Source: Butyrivibrio sp. INlla16
GTDB lineage: Bacteria; Bacillota; Clostridia; Lachnospirales; Lachnospiraceae
NCBI RefSeq assembly: GCF_900104155.1
Contig: NZ_FMYB01000009.1
Coordinates: 62,001-126,000 of the forward strand
Reading direction: 5' to 3'
DNA length: 64,000 bases
In this document: piece after piece, positions 25,482-34,734 of the stretch
Position numbering within the stretch: the first letter of the stretch is position 1
How the letters are laid out: each line of letters starts with the position of its first letter
Made by a program: the position numbers and the translations under genes
The notes under the pieces: model-generated
What the model saw: only the letters and a program-made list of their open reading frames with translations
Databases searched by the model: none
Told to the model about the DNA's origin: nothing

Positions 25482-26999
25482 TTATTCCGAATCTGTCTCT
25501 GCAAATACCCAGAAACTCGGTTTAGGCTCATATTTACTGTCAAATAGAAGCGGGCATTGTGACTGTCCCGATTTATTACCACCGCCTACATTGGAGCGGA
25601 ACTGAAGCCATGAATACTTATCAATGGTTCCCCAGAAAGTCATTCCTGTCACTTTTGCGGTTCCGGCTTTCTGAGCTGACTTAAGTACATAATATAGAAG
25701 GTTGTATTGCTTTCTGTTCTTCTCGTACTCAGCCTCAACCGATGCCGGATCGCTGCTGTCATAAGAATCACTGGCCGAAAGATCCCACTCAGTAATCTGA
25801 ATATTTCCAACCGCTTCTCCGTATGCTTTTACAGAAGTCTCAAACTCAGCTGTTGAAGGACCGCTTACGCTGTAATGTCCCTGCATACCCATCGCCGTAA
25901 GTCTTGTTCCCTCTCCGGGAGCACCCTCCTCAGCTTTTACCGCTTCGAGAAGCTTTAAGATTCCGCTTCTCTTCTTGGCATTACACTCGTTATAATCGTT
26001 GTAATAAAGCTCAAGTGACTCAGGTGCATATTTATTTGCATATTTGAAAGCATTTATAATGAAGCTTTCGTTCTGATATACGTGCCACCAGCTTGAGTTG
26101 CCGCCATGTGTATCCTCTGAGAGATCTTCATCCGGCCTCTCCGTATCCGTTCTGTAGGTTCCTGTCGAATCGGAAATCGCTTCATTTACAACGTCCCATC
26201 CATAGAACAGATCCTTATATTTACTGTCTTCACCAACGAAATGTTCAAGCACTGACTTTATGTACCATTCCTGACGCTTATCCATCTCTTCGGCTGTCAC
26301 ATATGGCTTTTCCTTATCATAATCCTCATGGAAGAACCACTCGGGAGTCTGTGAGTGCCACAGCAAAACATGTCCTCTTACCTGCAGCGCCTGATCCGGA
26401 TGAGTTTCGTTCCACTTAAGTATCTTGTCGAGAATCTTCTCGGGATTCTTAAAAGTAAGAACCGGAACTGTTATCGTCTCGCCGTTAAGCTCGGCTTCTT
26501 CCGTCCCCGGACACTTTCCGTTGCTGTATCCGAACAGCGAATCCGGTTTCAACTCATTTCCAAGTGTTACACAATTAAAATGCTTGGTTACTATATCCCA
26601 AACGCTCAGATCCCAAGGCTCCTGCCCTGTTATTGCACATCCGAACCTGCATCCCATTGTTTTTTCAACACTGTCCTTTAGTGCAGGCAACTCTTCCTCC
26701 TCGCTCTCTTCGGCGCTATCATCGTTTTCTTCGTCGTTCTTTTCCTCTTCAGCTTCTTCTGCTTCCGTTTCTTCCTCAGCACTTTCTTCTATATTAGAAG
26801 CTTCATTATTATCATCTTCATTAGCAGTGTCTTGCTGCTCATTATTTGATTCATCAGATGTTGCGGTTATCTCCTCCGCATTATTTGTCTCAGTAGTGCT
26901 TCCTACAGGGGTTTGTCCGCATCCTGTACCGATTATTGCCGCTGCCATCAGTAATGCCGCGACGTCAACCCTTCGGCGCTTTATAAGATCATATTTCAT
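25482..26999 (-). CDS. GH10 endo-1,4-beta-xylanase lipoprotein
   Basis: This 505-aa surface enzyme cuts the xylan backbone. It has a lipobox ending at Cys27 (IGTGC), then about 75 residues of Glu/Asn/Asp/Ser-rich spacer, then the GH10 barrel. It shows FNCVTLGNELKPDSLF, VRGHVLLWHSQTP, acid/base Glu273 in DVVNEA, LYYNDYNEC and nucleophile Glu404 in ITEWDLS. An insert of about 25 residues after Glu273 (STGTYRTDTERPDEDLSED) lengthens the usual loop. It is first in the leftward operon, faces the divergent AraC gene across 500 bases, and is the natural inducible leader enzyme. The ATG at 26999 was chosen over 27026 because it opens the signal peptide. Confidence 0.92.
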   Translation of the reverse strand: MKYDLIKRRRVDVAALLMAAAIIGTGCGQTPVGSTTETNNAEEITATSDESNNEQQDTANEDDNNEASNIEESAEEETEAEEAEEEKNDEENDDSAEESEEEELPALKDSVEKTMGCRFGCAITGQEPWDLSVWDIVTKHFNCVTLGNELKPDSLFGYSNGKCPGTEEAELNGETITVPVLTFKNPEKILDKILKWNETHPDQALQVRGHVLLWHSQTPEWFFHEDYDKEKPYVTAEEMDKRQEWYIKSVLEHFVGEDSKYKDLFYGWDVVNEAISDSTGTYRTDTERPDEDLSEDTHGGNSSWWHVYQNESFIINAFKYANKYAPESLELYYNDYNECNAKKRSGILKLLEAVKAEEGAPGEGTRLTAMGMQGHYSVSGPSTAEFETSVKAYGEAVGNIQITEWDLSASDSYDSSDPASVEAEYEKNRKQYNLLYYVLKSAQKAGTAKVTGMTFWGTIDKYSWLQFRSNVGGGNKSGQSQCPLLFDSKYEPKPSFWVFAETDSE

Positions 27000-27503
27000 C
27001 CCGAAATATTCCTTTCTACTTCTCAAAATTTGCTAAAAGCCTTAAAAGCTACGCTGTTACTAAAGTTTATCCGTTTACAGAATAATATGCTTATCATATT
27101 TTGCTTTTCCATACGCGCTTATTGCTAGACACTTTCCAAAAAACGGAGCTGCTTTTTGTTAATATTATACAATACTGTATTTTTACATGCACCCCTTTTT
27201 AATAATTAGTTTATATATAGAACATATTCTGTTCATAATCGCAAAATGTGAGCTACAACTTTGAGCAAAATTTTTCTTCTTTGTTGTTGCTATTTAATTC
27301 TCACTTATTGCTTTTTTAAGTCCAAATTTTACATGCATTTCTTGTACGCATTTCACAAACTTGCTAAAATAGGGCTTTTTCTATTTACTATATCCAGCAA
27401 TATATGCTAAAGTACGGAAATAAAAGATTGCGTTTCGCAATAATTGCGTATAAATAGCAAATATCAATTTGTCAAATATTGGTTTTATAACAAAGAGGGT
27501 ACT
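27000..27503. other. AT-rich divergent control region between xylan operon and AraC gene
   Basis: This 504-base gap has no plausible gene. It holds the starts of the xylan operon and of the AraC gene. Toward the operon there is a TATGAT -10-like hexamer on the minus strand near 27090-27100 without a good -35, as expected of an activated promoter, and an AGCAATAAGCGCGTAT-type element just upstream of it. Toward the regulator there is a dyad cluster at 27428-27460, listed separately. The middle (27130-27400) is T-rich with no clear structure. Confidence 0.5.
27428..27460. promoter_or_regulatory. Candidate AraC operator: alternating TTGCG and CGCAA half-sites
   Basis: TTGCG (27428-27432), CGCAA (27436-27440), TTGCG (27444-27448) and TAGCAA (27455-27460) alternate at about eight-base steps. 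The element lies 44-76 bases before the regulator start. TTGCGTA followed by ATAGCAA recurs between the GH43 genes at 31711-31728. Confidence 0.4.
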
Positions 27504-28490
27504 ATGAAGAACAGCAAGAAAAATCTCAATCTTAACTTTTATCAGCAGAATACCGATTTCAGAAACAGGGTCATGGTCGCTGAAAAGGAAAACAGTATTT
27601 TCCCCAAGGATGCGTCCGTTCGCATCTGGTATAATGTCGAGACCAGTGATTATCTGCCCCATTGGCACGATGCTATGGAAGTGATCATTCCCATCGATAA
27701 TTATTATGATGTGGATATAGATAACGAGCCTCATCACGTGCTTCCCGGAGAAATTCTCATGATTTCTCCCCGTAAAATGCACCATCTTCATGCTCCCGAG
27801 AGCGGAGCTCGCTTCATATGCCTTTTTAATGTAGATTTCTTCTCACAGGTTAAGGACTATACCGGTATGCTGTTTGTAAAAAACAGCTGCATTCACATAA
27901 CTCCAGAGAGTTATGCGCCTGTTTACAGCGAAATCTATGACCTTTTCACACAGATTTGGAACGAATATTTCCAGAATACGGAGTTTTATGAATTTTCAAT
28001 TTATGCTAATCTCCTTCAGGCTTTTACCCTGTTAACCAGATGTCAGCTCAACCAGATTCATCTGTTTACTGAGAGCAGCCCGAACAAGAGGAGAGATTAC
28101 TTCACAAGGCTTAACGGCGTTCTTGAATATATAGATGAACATTATACCGAAGACCTTACCCTTGATGAAGTTGCTGATTTCAGCGGTTTTTCAAAGTTCC
28201 ACTTCACCAGACTCTTCAAAGAGTACATGAACAGCACCTTTTACGATTATCTTATAGGTCGCCGCATTAAAGCCTCTGAAATCCTGCTCTCACAGCACGA
28301 TCTTTCAATAACAGATGTTGCTCTTCAGGCCGGATTTTCGAGCATTTCTACCTTTAACAGAACCTTCAAGGCCAAGAAAGGATGCACTCCCGGAGAGTAC
28401 AGAGCACTCTTCAGCCATAACAAAAATGACGCAGCGGATACCAATGAGCAGGCAATTGAAGAAGACTCCTTTGCTACAAGTATAATTTGA
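27504..28490 (+). CDS. AraC-family transcriptional regulator of xylan genes
   Basis: This 328-aa DNA-binding protein has an N-terminal cupin-like sensor (LPHWHDAMEVIIP, then PHHVLPGEILMISPRKMHHLHA at about 75-98). Two helix-turn-helix units follow in the last 100 residues: LTLDEVADFSGFSKFHFTRLFKEY and LSITDVALQAGFSSISTFNRTFKAKKGCTPGEYR. Such proteins respond to a sugar ligand. It lies divergent to the GH10-led operon and next to two GH43 genes, so control of xylan or arabinoxylan genes is likely. The ATG at 27504 has a GAGGG site five bases upstream; an earlier in-frame ATG lies inside the dyad cluster and lacks one. About 20 residues of polar tail follow the last helix. Confidence 0.88.
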   Translation: MKNSKKNLNLNFYQQNTDFRNRVMVAEKENSIFPKDASVRIWYNVETSDYLPHWHDAMEVIIPIDNYYDVDIDNEPHHVLPGEILMISPRKMHHLHAPESGARFICLFNVDFFSQVKDYTGMLFVKNSCIHITPESYAPVYSEIYDLFTQIWNEYFQNTEFYEFSIYANLLQAFTLLTRCQLNQIHLFTESSPNKRRDYFTRLNGVLEYIDEHYTEDLTLDEVADFSGFSKFHFTRLFKEYMNSTFYDYLIGRRIKASEILLSQHDLSITDVALQAGFSSISTFNRTFKAKKGCTPGEYRALFSHNKNDAADTNEQAIEEDSFATSII

Positions 28491-28516
28491 TTAAAGAACT
28501 ACTATTAAGAAACCAA

Positions 28517-28554
28517 ACAGGGAAACGCCCATATAAGCGTTTCCCTGTTTTTTA
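28517..28554 (+). terminator. Terminator of the AraC gene
   Basis: The arms ACAGGGAAACGC and GCGTTTCCCTGT enclose an eight-base loop and are followed by TTTTTTAA. It lies about 27 bases after the regulator stop and touches the end of the convergent GH43 gene. Confidence 0.9.
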
Positions 28555-30123
28555 ATACACCTCATATTTAAATTCTGAAAATGCAGCTTCTCCGCCGATG
28601 CTCTTTTTACTAAACATAAACAGCGCGAATCTGCAGCCGGTAAAATGCGCCAGAGTGAATTTGAGACTCTTTGAAAATGGAATCGGATTAAAGTCTTTTT
28701 CAGAAAGCTTCCTCCAGAATACCGTCGCATTACCGACAGGTGCAAAGGTATTTGCATCTATTCTGAAAGCATAAGCCTTATCATTTCCCAATAATTCTCT
28801 GCATTTCTCTACTTCTTTTCCCTCCTCGTTGGAGATAAGAAGCAGCTCGTTGCCCTTTTCTGTCTTTTCAACGGCAAGATAGCAGTATTCTTCACACAAA
28901 ATGCCGATTCCGGCCCTGTCACCATCCTTTAATCCTTCGACATTTACAATAACACTTGCTCTGCTTCGAGGCAGTGTCATTCTCTGCGTCAAAGAGTTTA
29001 TCGCCTTATCAAACCTCTCACAAAGCCTGTCGGTTTTTATGAGAAACCTTTTCTTCTTTGTGTCCTGCTTTACAAGAGACATCTCCGGCTGGTGATTGAA
29101 CTGCCAGAAGCTCTTCATACCAAAGCAGTCATATTCCCGCTTTTCAGTTTTTCTTCCATCAGCCACATCAGATATCTTCCCGCTTTCGCTAAAATCATCG
29201 CTTCCGCAAAGCGGCAGATATTCATAGCCGGGATCTGCATTGCACAACTCTATCTCTGCAGGAAGTCTGCCATTTTCCTCTATAAACGGAACTGCTCCCT
29301 TCCATCGAAGCGGCAACAGGAACGGTGTTCTTCCGGCTCCGCCTCTATCCTGAAAGAGCATTGTAAACCAGTGCCCGTCAGGAGTATCCACTATACCGCC
29401 CTGAGCAACTCCCTGTCCGAAGTAGCCCATATCGTCGCAGAATATCTCTCCTCCGCGAAACTCGCCTTCCAGCGAAGATGAAACAAAATAATTTTGCGTT
29501 CTCATCCATCTATCCGGCAAAGAATGTATAAGGAAAAGATAGTATTTATCATTTATCTTGTAAAAATGGCAACCCTCATAAGAAAGGAAATTATTTCCTT
29601 CCTCTTTAACAAGCACTCTCTGAAGCCCGCCTTCCTTGGGGCCTTTGAGATCGCTGTCAAGCTCAACCAGCTTTATCTCCCTGTTACCAAATGCGATAAA
29701 AACTCTGCCATCATCAAACAAAATGCTCGCATCATGATAAAAACCTTCAATATATTGTTTCTTCCATGGGCCTGTAATTGAATCTGCCTTATACAAATAC
29801 GTCTTTTGCGTATCATTAGCACAAAAGCTCAGACAATAACTACCGTTATGATATCTGAGGCACGGCGCCCACATACCTTTTCCATAGATGTTCTCATCAT
29901 CCAAAAGGCGCTGGCCGGGCGTATCATCAAGTCTGTCATATACATAAGACGCATGTTCCCAGTGAAGCAAATCATAAGATCTCAATATCTCACAACCCGG
30001 AAAAAAATGCATGGTTGTAGTAGCTAAATAGTATACATCCCCAACACGAATTACATCCGGATCCGGATAATCCATCGGAATTATAGGATTTATTGTCCCT
30101 AAGGAAACCTTCTCTTTAATCAT
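28552..30123 (-). CDS. GH43 family beta-xylosidase or arabinofuranosidase
   Basis: This 523-aa enzyme without a signal peptide would release xylose or arabinose from imported oligosaccharides. The five-bladed propeller begins NPIIPMDYPDPDVIRVGD, with the general-base Asp in the PDPD loop. A YEGCHFYKINDKYYL segment with the likely catalytic Glu, and GGIVDTPDGHWF, follow. The last 200 residues form a beta-sandwich of the type found in GH43 xylosidases, with a WQFNHQP start. I prefer the ATG at 30123, which overlaps the upstream GH43 stop (ATGA) and has a GGAG site; an ATG at 30138 would add five residues. The pair of GH43 genes is translationally coupled. Confidence 0.88.
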   Translation of the reverse strand: MIKEKVSLGTINPIIPMDYPDPDVIRVGDVYYLATTTMHFFPGCEILRSYDLLHWEHASYVYDRLDDTPGQRLLDDENIYGKGMWAPCLRYHNGSYCLSFCANDTQKTYLYKADSITGPWKKQYIEGFYHDASILFDDGRVFIAFGNREIKLVELDSDLKGPKEGGLQRVLVKEEGNNFLSYEGCHFYKINDKYYLFLIHSLPDRWMRTQNYFVSSSLEGEFRGGEIFCDDMGYFGQGVAQGGIVDTPDGHWFTMLFQDRGGAGRTPFLLPLRWKGAVPFIEENGRLPAEIELCNADPGYEYLPLCGSDDFSESGKISDVADGRKTEKREYDCFGMKSFWQFNHQPEMSLVKQDTKKKRFLIKTDRLCERFDKAINSLTQRMTLPRSRASVIVNVEGLKDGDRAGIGILCEEYCYLAVEKTEKGNELLLISNEEGKEVEKCRELLGNDKAYAFRIDANTFAPVGNATVFWRKLSEKDFNPIPFSKSLKFTLAHFTGCRFALFMFSKKSIGGEAAFSEFKYEVY

Positions 30124-31592
30124 TTCACAAATCTCCATGAATGTAATTCATATCCTTCTCCGGCAAAAGTAAAGAATACATCGTGTACTCCGCTCGGGGT
30201 CTTATCCAAAGAGACAAACACATCAGCTACCTCGTTGTCCTGTTCCTCCACCGGAACATAGGCAAGAACCTCACCGTCCGGTCTGTCCAGGCTCACGCGG
30301 ATAGCACCTGATCCATTGCCGCCGACTTTAAGACAGATTTCAAAAGGCTCTTCATTTCCAAAATCAGCACCGCTAACGCCAATCCAGCTTCCATCACTCA
30401 TCCCGGTGACAATCATATCACCCGAACCGCATCTCTCTGCCTCTTCACCATATTGCACAGTGTCTATTCCGGCAGAATTTGCCATGGTCACTGCCTTTAC
30501 CTCATCATACGGATTAAGGTGAGAAAGCTGTGCAACTCCGTTTCGGGTTCCCTTTGAAACGGACGGACCGCCATTTTCAATCTCAAGTACATCTATATTT
30601 GTACTTCTGTATCCGCCATTCATTCCCATCGCTTCCTCAAGAATGCGGGCATGATATGTGATATACCAGTTTCCCTTAAACTCAAACATGCAATGATGGT
30701 TGTTTCCACCAAGTCCAAAGAAATGCTCAGGATTTCTTAAAACAGGCTTATAACGCTTAAACGGTCCCATAGGTGAATCGGACACAAGTGTTACGATTTC
30801 TCCCTGCAAATAACCTTCCTTCTCCTCATCTTCTGGCATCATGCTGAAATTTGAGCAATATGAATAGAAATACTTCCCGCCCATCTTATTGATTCCGGAA
30901 TCCTCAAACAGGAAAGGAACATTCTCAATAGGCTGAGGATCACAAGCAAGACTGATCATATCGTCGCCAAGTTTTACAACTCTTGCCGTACCCGGATTTG
31001 CAGCCATTTCAAGAGAAGGAACACCGCCTCCTACATATAAATAAGCGCTTCCGTCATCATCCATTAAAACTGCGGGATCAAAAAGCCATGTAACCTCCGC
31101 GCAGTTAGGTGTCTGTCTGGAAATAAGAGGCCCATTAATAGGATCCGTAAACGGACCTACCGGACTGTCCGCGGACAGAACTGCTATTCCATTTCCATTA
31201 TTTGCAAAATAAAGGAAAAATTTGTCTTTTCCATCAATATTCTTATATGCCGCAGCGGGAGCCCATGAATTAGCACCCCAATTTGCCGCACCGGTCTCTG
31301 ATGCCGCATAGACCGTACCATGATCAGTCCAGTTAACAAGATCCTCGGATGATACAACACATATTGTATTAATATTGCTGTATGTATTTTCCAAAAGCTT
31401 GCCATCAGCATCATACATAGGCTTATCTCCTGTCATATACAGATAAACCCTTCCGTCGTAAACAAGCGCATACGGATCTGCACCAAATCTCTGTGTCATA
31501 ACCGGGTTATGCTCAGACAGACCCTTCACCGCTTTAGAAAGTTTTATATTAGCAAAAACTTCCTCCATGTTCATTTCTTCTAAAACCTGCAT
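30120..31592 (-). CDS. GH43 enzyme with C-terminal CBM6-like module
   Basis: This 490-aa protein lacks a signal peptide. A GH43 propeller begins at about 25: NPVMTQRFGADPYALVYDGRVYLYM with the general-base Asp in the ADPYA loop, then AEVTWLFDPAVLMDDDGSAYL and GGNNHHCMFEFKG. From about residue 365 a CBM6-like module follows, with a final strand GYELHSWRFV. It may be an arabinoxylan arabinofuranosidase, but specificity in GH43 cannot be read from motifs. The ATG at 31592 has a GGGAGG site five bases upstream. It starts the two-gene unit that faces the esterase-GH43 fusion across 248 bases. Confidence 0.86.
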   Translation of the reverse strand: MQVLEEMNMEEVFANIKLSKAVKGLSEHNPVMTQRFGADPYALVYDGRVYLYMTGDKPMYDADGKLLENTYSNINTICVVSSEDLVNWTDHGTVYAASETGAANWGANSWAPAAAYKNIDGKDKFFLYFANNGNGIAVLSADSPVGPFTDPINGPLISRQTPNCAEVTWLFDPAVLMDDDGSAYLYVGGGVPSLEMAANPGTARVVKLGDDMISLACDPQPIENVPFLFEDSGINKMGGKYFYSYCSNFSMMPEDEEKEGYLQGEIVTLVSDSPMGPFKRYKPVLRNPEHFFGLGGNNHHCMFEFKGNWYITYHARILEEAMGMNGGYRSTNIDVLEIENGGPSVSKGTRNGVAQLSHLNPYDEVKAVTMANSAGIDTVQYGEEAERCGSGDMIVTGMSDGSWIGVSGADFGNEEPFEICLKVGGNGSGAIRVSLDRPDGEVLAYVPVEEQDNEVADVFVSLDKTPSGVHDVFFTFAGEGYELHSWRFVK

Positions 31593-31689
31593 TACTGCCT
31601 CCCAAATCTTGCGAAAACCGCAAATCCCTATATTTATACCAATCTACAATAAATTTTATTGATAACAGGCATTACTTTCCACAAACTAA

Positions 31690-31728
31690 TTGCTGATTTT
31701 TTTGCATAAATTGCGTAGTACATAGCAA
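31690..31728. promoter_or_regulatory. Candidate operator shared by divergent GH43 genes
   Basis: The 248-base divergent gap carries TTGC (31690-31693), TTGCA (31702-31706), TTGCGTA (31711-31717) and ATAGCAA (31722-31728). The last pair matches the element before the AraC gene with a spacer one base longer. This supports control by the same regulator. Confidence 0.4.
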
Positions 31729-31840
31729 TCTTTAGAAAACAAAAAGCAAGATTCGCATAGACCTCGGAAATCCAATATAGCTACAATCAAAATAGAGAAT
31801 AGGTATAAAGTAGGAAACTTTAAATGGAGGATTAGAAGAA

Positions 31841-34609
31841 ATGCTTAGACAGACTAAAGTTGAAAACGGAGCGGTTAAAGGCCTTCCGGGCTCAGATCCC
31901 AGAATAACCGTTTACAAGGGAATTCCCTTCGCTGCTCCGCCTGTTGGCGAAAACAGATGGCGTGCACCTCAGCCCTGCAAAGACTGGGAAGGCACACTAA
32001 ACGCCTATGAATACGGCCCCATTTCCGTGCAGGATACCCCGGGCCTTGGAACCGACATTTACTGCAGAGAGTGGCACGTTGATCCCGAAATTCCGATGGA
32101 TGAGGACTGCCTGTACTTAAATGTATGGACTCCTGCAAAAAAGACAGACGAAAAGCTCCCCGTACTAGTATGGTACTTCGGCGGCGGTTTTCAGTGGGGC
32201 TACACAGCGGAGATGGAATTCGATGGCGAAAAGCTGGCAAGACGCGGAATCGTCGTTGTTAGCGTTAATTATCGCTTAAATCACCTTGGCTTCCTCTCTC
32301 ACCCGGAAATAACGAAGGAAGCACCGGATGCCCCCGGAAACTTTGGCCTTCTCGACCAGAAAGCAGGTCTCGAGTGGGTTTACAGAAACATTGCCGCATT
32401 TGGCGGAAATCCCGATCAGATTACTATCGCAGGCCAGTCTGCAGGTGGCGGTAGTACCATGCACCAGCTCGCATGCGATGATAACTTCGACAAAATCAAG
32501 GGTGCCGTTGTTATCAGCGGCATGATTCATCATCCAAAAATGACAGATGATATCTTTAAACCCCTTGATTTGCCTAAGGCTGAGAAGCTCGGTGAAGAAT
32601 TCTTTGAATTTGTCGGAGTAAAAACGCTTGAAGAAGCAAGAAAAATTGATGCCTTTACTCTCAGAGAAAAATATGGTGAGTTTGCGCAGTCTCATCCCCG
32701 CATGTTTCCTATTCAGGACGGCATATTCTGCAAGGAGGATCCTGCCGTAAAGTTCCTTGAGGGAAGAAATGCTCCGGTACCGGTTATTTCCGGAAATACC
32801 ACAGACGAGTTCCAGATCGATGGCGAAAGCAGCGTAGAGCTGTCTGTTAAGACCGTCTTCCTTGATGCAGAGAAAAACGGCAGAAATCAGAATCACTACT
32901 ATTACAGATTTGATCCCGATATCCCGGGCGATGACACCCCCGGAACCTTCCATTCCGTAGACCTCTGGTTCTTCTTTGAGTCTCTTGGAAAATGCTGGAG
33001 ACCCTTTGATGGAAGACATTTTGAACTCGCAAGAAAAATGTGCGATATGTTTGCCAACTTTATTAAAACCGGCGATCCTAACGGAAAAGGATGGGACGGC
33101 GAAGATCTTCCCGCATGGGAGCCTTACACCGATAAAAACCGCGCTGAGATGGTATTTGATGGCAGAGGCGCCACTCCTCAAAAGGAAGGCGGCATAAGAC
33201 TTGGAATAACAGGTAAAAAGCAGGCAGTTAACCCCTATCTTCCCTCCTGGGAATACATTCCGGATGGAGAACCTTATGTATTCGGCGACAGAGTCTATGT
33301 ATACGGTTCACACGACCTATATAATGGCGAGACTTTCTGCCTGGGCGACTATGTATGCTGGTCCGCTCCTGTGAACAATCTCGGCGACTGGCACTACGAA
33401 GGAGTTATCTATCCAAAGACTGCTGATCCGCTCAACAAGGACGGCCACATGTGCCTCTATGCCCCTGACGTGACTGTGGGCCCCGATGGCAGATATTACC
33501 TGTACTATGTACTTGATAAAATATCAATCGTTTCTGTTGCAGTATGCGATACTCCTGCAGGAAAGTACGAATTCCTCGGATATGTTCACTATCCGGACGG
33601 AACAAAACTCGGCGATAAAGAAGGCGACGAGCCTCAGTTTGATCCCGGAGTACTTACGGAAGGCGATAAGACTTATCTCTTCACCGGCTTCTGCGGACAT
33701 GGTGATAAATCCAGACACGGTGCTATGCTAACAGTACTTGGTCCGGACATGCTTACAGTAGAAAAAGCTCCCGTAATCGTTGCTCCCGGAAGCTGCTACA
33801 GCAAAGGAACAGAATATGAGGGACACGCTTTCTTCGAAGCACCTTCTATCAGGAAAAAAGACGGAAAATATTACTTTATCTATTCCTCAGAAGTAATGCA
33901 TGAACTCTGCTACGCTACTTCCGACAGTCCCGCGGGACCGTTTACCTATGGCGGTGTTATCGTAAGTAACTGTGATTTACATATCGATTCTTACAAAAAA
34001 GCAGCTATGTCCATGGCATCAGGTGCAAATAACCACGGAAGCATGGTTCAAATCGGCGATTCATGGTATATCTTCTATCACAGACATACAAATAATACCT
34101 GGTATTCCAGACAGGGATGCGCGGAAAAGCTTGAATTTAAGCCTGACGGAAGCATAATACAGGCAGAGATAACATCCTGCGGTCTTAACGGTGGTCCTTT
34201 ATCCGATGTAGGAGAATATCCCGCATATATAGCCTGCAATCTGTTTACGGAAAAGCATGACATCTACGTTGGCAGCGAAGGTCCCAGGGTTGTTCAGGAT
34301 GGCGGCGACGGAGATCCCGAAATCGGCTATATAAGACAGTTTTGCAATAATTCCACAGCGGGCTTCAAATACTTTGATATGAAGGCTGTAACAGGCCTTA
34401 AAATCAAAACAAGAGGCTATTTCAACGGAGTTGTCCAGGTGAAAACAAAATGGGATGGAGAAGTCCTCGGAGAAATCAAGGTAGATTCCCAGAATATCTG
34501 GAAAGAAGGAACCTGCAGCTTCGCTCCCATAACCGGAGTTAACGCTCTGTACCTCACCTTTGTAGGAAGCGGCAGTGGTTCTTTGAAGAGTTTTGAGATG
34601 TTACATTGA
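31841..34609 (+). CDS. Fusion enzyme: type-B carboxylesterase, GH43 and CBM6-like module
   Basis: This 922-aa protein carries two enzymes. Residues about 1-455 are a carboxylesterase type B: VENGAVKGLPG start, WYFGGGFQWG oxyanion loop, nucleophile Ser200 in GQSAGGG, and a likely catalytic His in FHSVDLWFFF (about 370). Residues about 465-780 are a GH43 propeller: YVFGDRVYVYGSHD, YAPDVTVGPDGRYYL, HAFFEAPSIRKKDGKYYF. A CBM6-like end (about 800-922) closes with YLTFVGSGSGSLKSFEML. No signal peptide is present. It would remove an ester (acetyl or feruloyl) and a neighbouring arabinose or xylose in the cytoplasm. A GGAGG site lies ten bases before the ATG. Type-B esterases fused to GH43 are rare as far as I know. 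Confidence 0.85.
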   Translation: MLRQTKVENGAVKGLPGSDPRITVYKGIPFAAPPVGENRWRAPQPCKDWEGTLNAYEYGPISVQDTPGLGTDIYCREWHVDPEIPMDEDCLYLNVWTPAKKTDEKLPVLVWYFGGGFQWGYTAEMEFDGEKLARRGIVVVSVNYRLNHLGFLSHPEITKEAPDAPGNFGLLDQKAGLEWVYRNIAAFGGNPDQITIAGQSAGGGSTMHQLACDDNFDKIKGAVVISGMIHHPKMTDDIFKPLDLPKAEKLGEEFFEFVGVKTLEEARKIDAFTLREKYGEFAQSHPRMFPIQDGIFCKEDPAVKFLEGRNAPVPVISGNTTDEFQIDGESSVELSVKTVFLDAEKNGRNQNHYYYRFDPDIPGDDTPGTFHSVDLWFFFESLGKCWRPFDGRHFELARKMCDMFANFIKTGDPNGKGWDGEDLPAWEPYTDKNRAEMVFDGRGATPQKEGGIRLGITGKKQAVNPYLPSWEYIPDGEPYVFGDRVYVYGSHDLYNGETFCLGDYVCWSAPVNNLGDWHYEGVIYPKTADPLNKDGHMCLYAPDVTVGPDGRYYLYYVLDKISIVSVAVCDTPAGKYEFLGYVHYPDGTKLGDKEGDEPQFDPGVLTEGDKTYLFTGFCGHGDKSRHGAMLTVLGPDMLTVEKAPVIVAPGSCYSKGTEYEGHAFFEAPSIRKKDGKYYFIYSSEVMHELCYATSDSPAGPFTYGGVIVSNCDLHIDSYKKAAMSMASGANNHGSMVQIGDSWYIFYHRHTNNTWYSRQGCAEKLEFKPDGSIIQAEITSCGLNGGPLSDVGEYPAYIACNLFTEKHDIYVGSEGPRVVQDGGDGDPEIGYIRQFCNNSTAGFKYFDMKAVTGLKIKTRGYFNGVVQVKTKWDGEVLGEIKVDSQNIWKEGTCSFAPITGVNALYLTFVGSGSGSLKSFEMLH

Positions 34610-34657
34610 TATATTGTTACAAAATACATAAAACAGTGAGCCGCAAGGCGCACATGC

Positions 34658-34694
34658 AGAAAACCACGGCACATAACATGCCGTGGTTTTCCTT
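34658..34694. terminator. Bidirectional terminator between fusion enzyme and sugar permease
   Basis: The 12-base arms AAAACCACGGCA and TGCCGTGGTTTT have a short loop, followed by CCTTT on the plus strand. It separates two convergent genes. Confidence 0.75.
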
Positions 34695-34734
34695 TACTAA
34701 CGCTTATTTAAAAAGAGTAAGTATAAAGTTTATA

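Noticed and set aside
26425-27036. 203-codon Ser-rich plus-strand frame
   Set aside because: It is the antisense of the acidic spacer and signal peptide of the GH10 xylanase.
32276-33181. 301-codon open frame on the minus strand inside the esterase-GH43 gene
   Set aside because: It lies antisense to a gene with complete catalytic motifs, and shows no domain or ribosome site.
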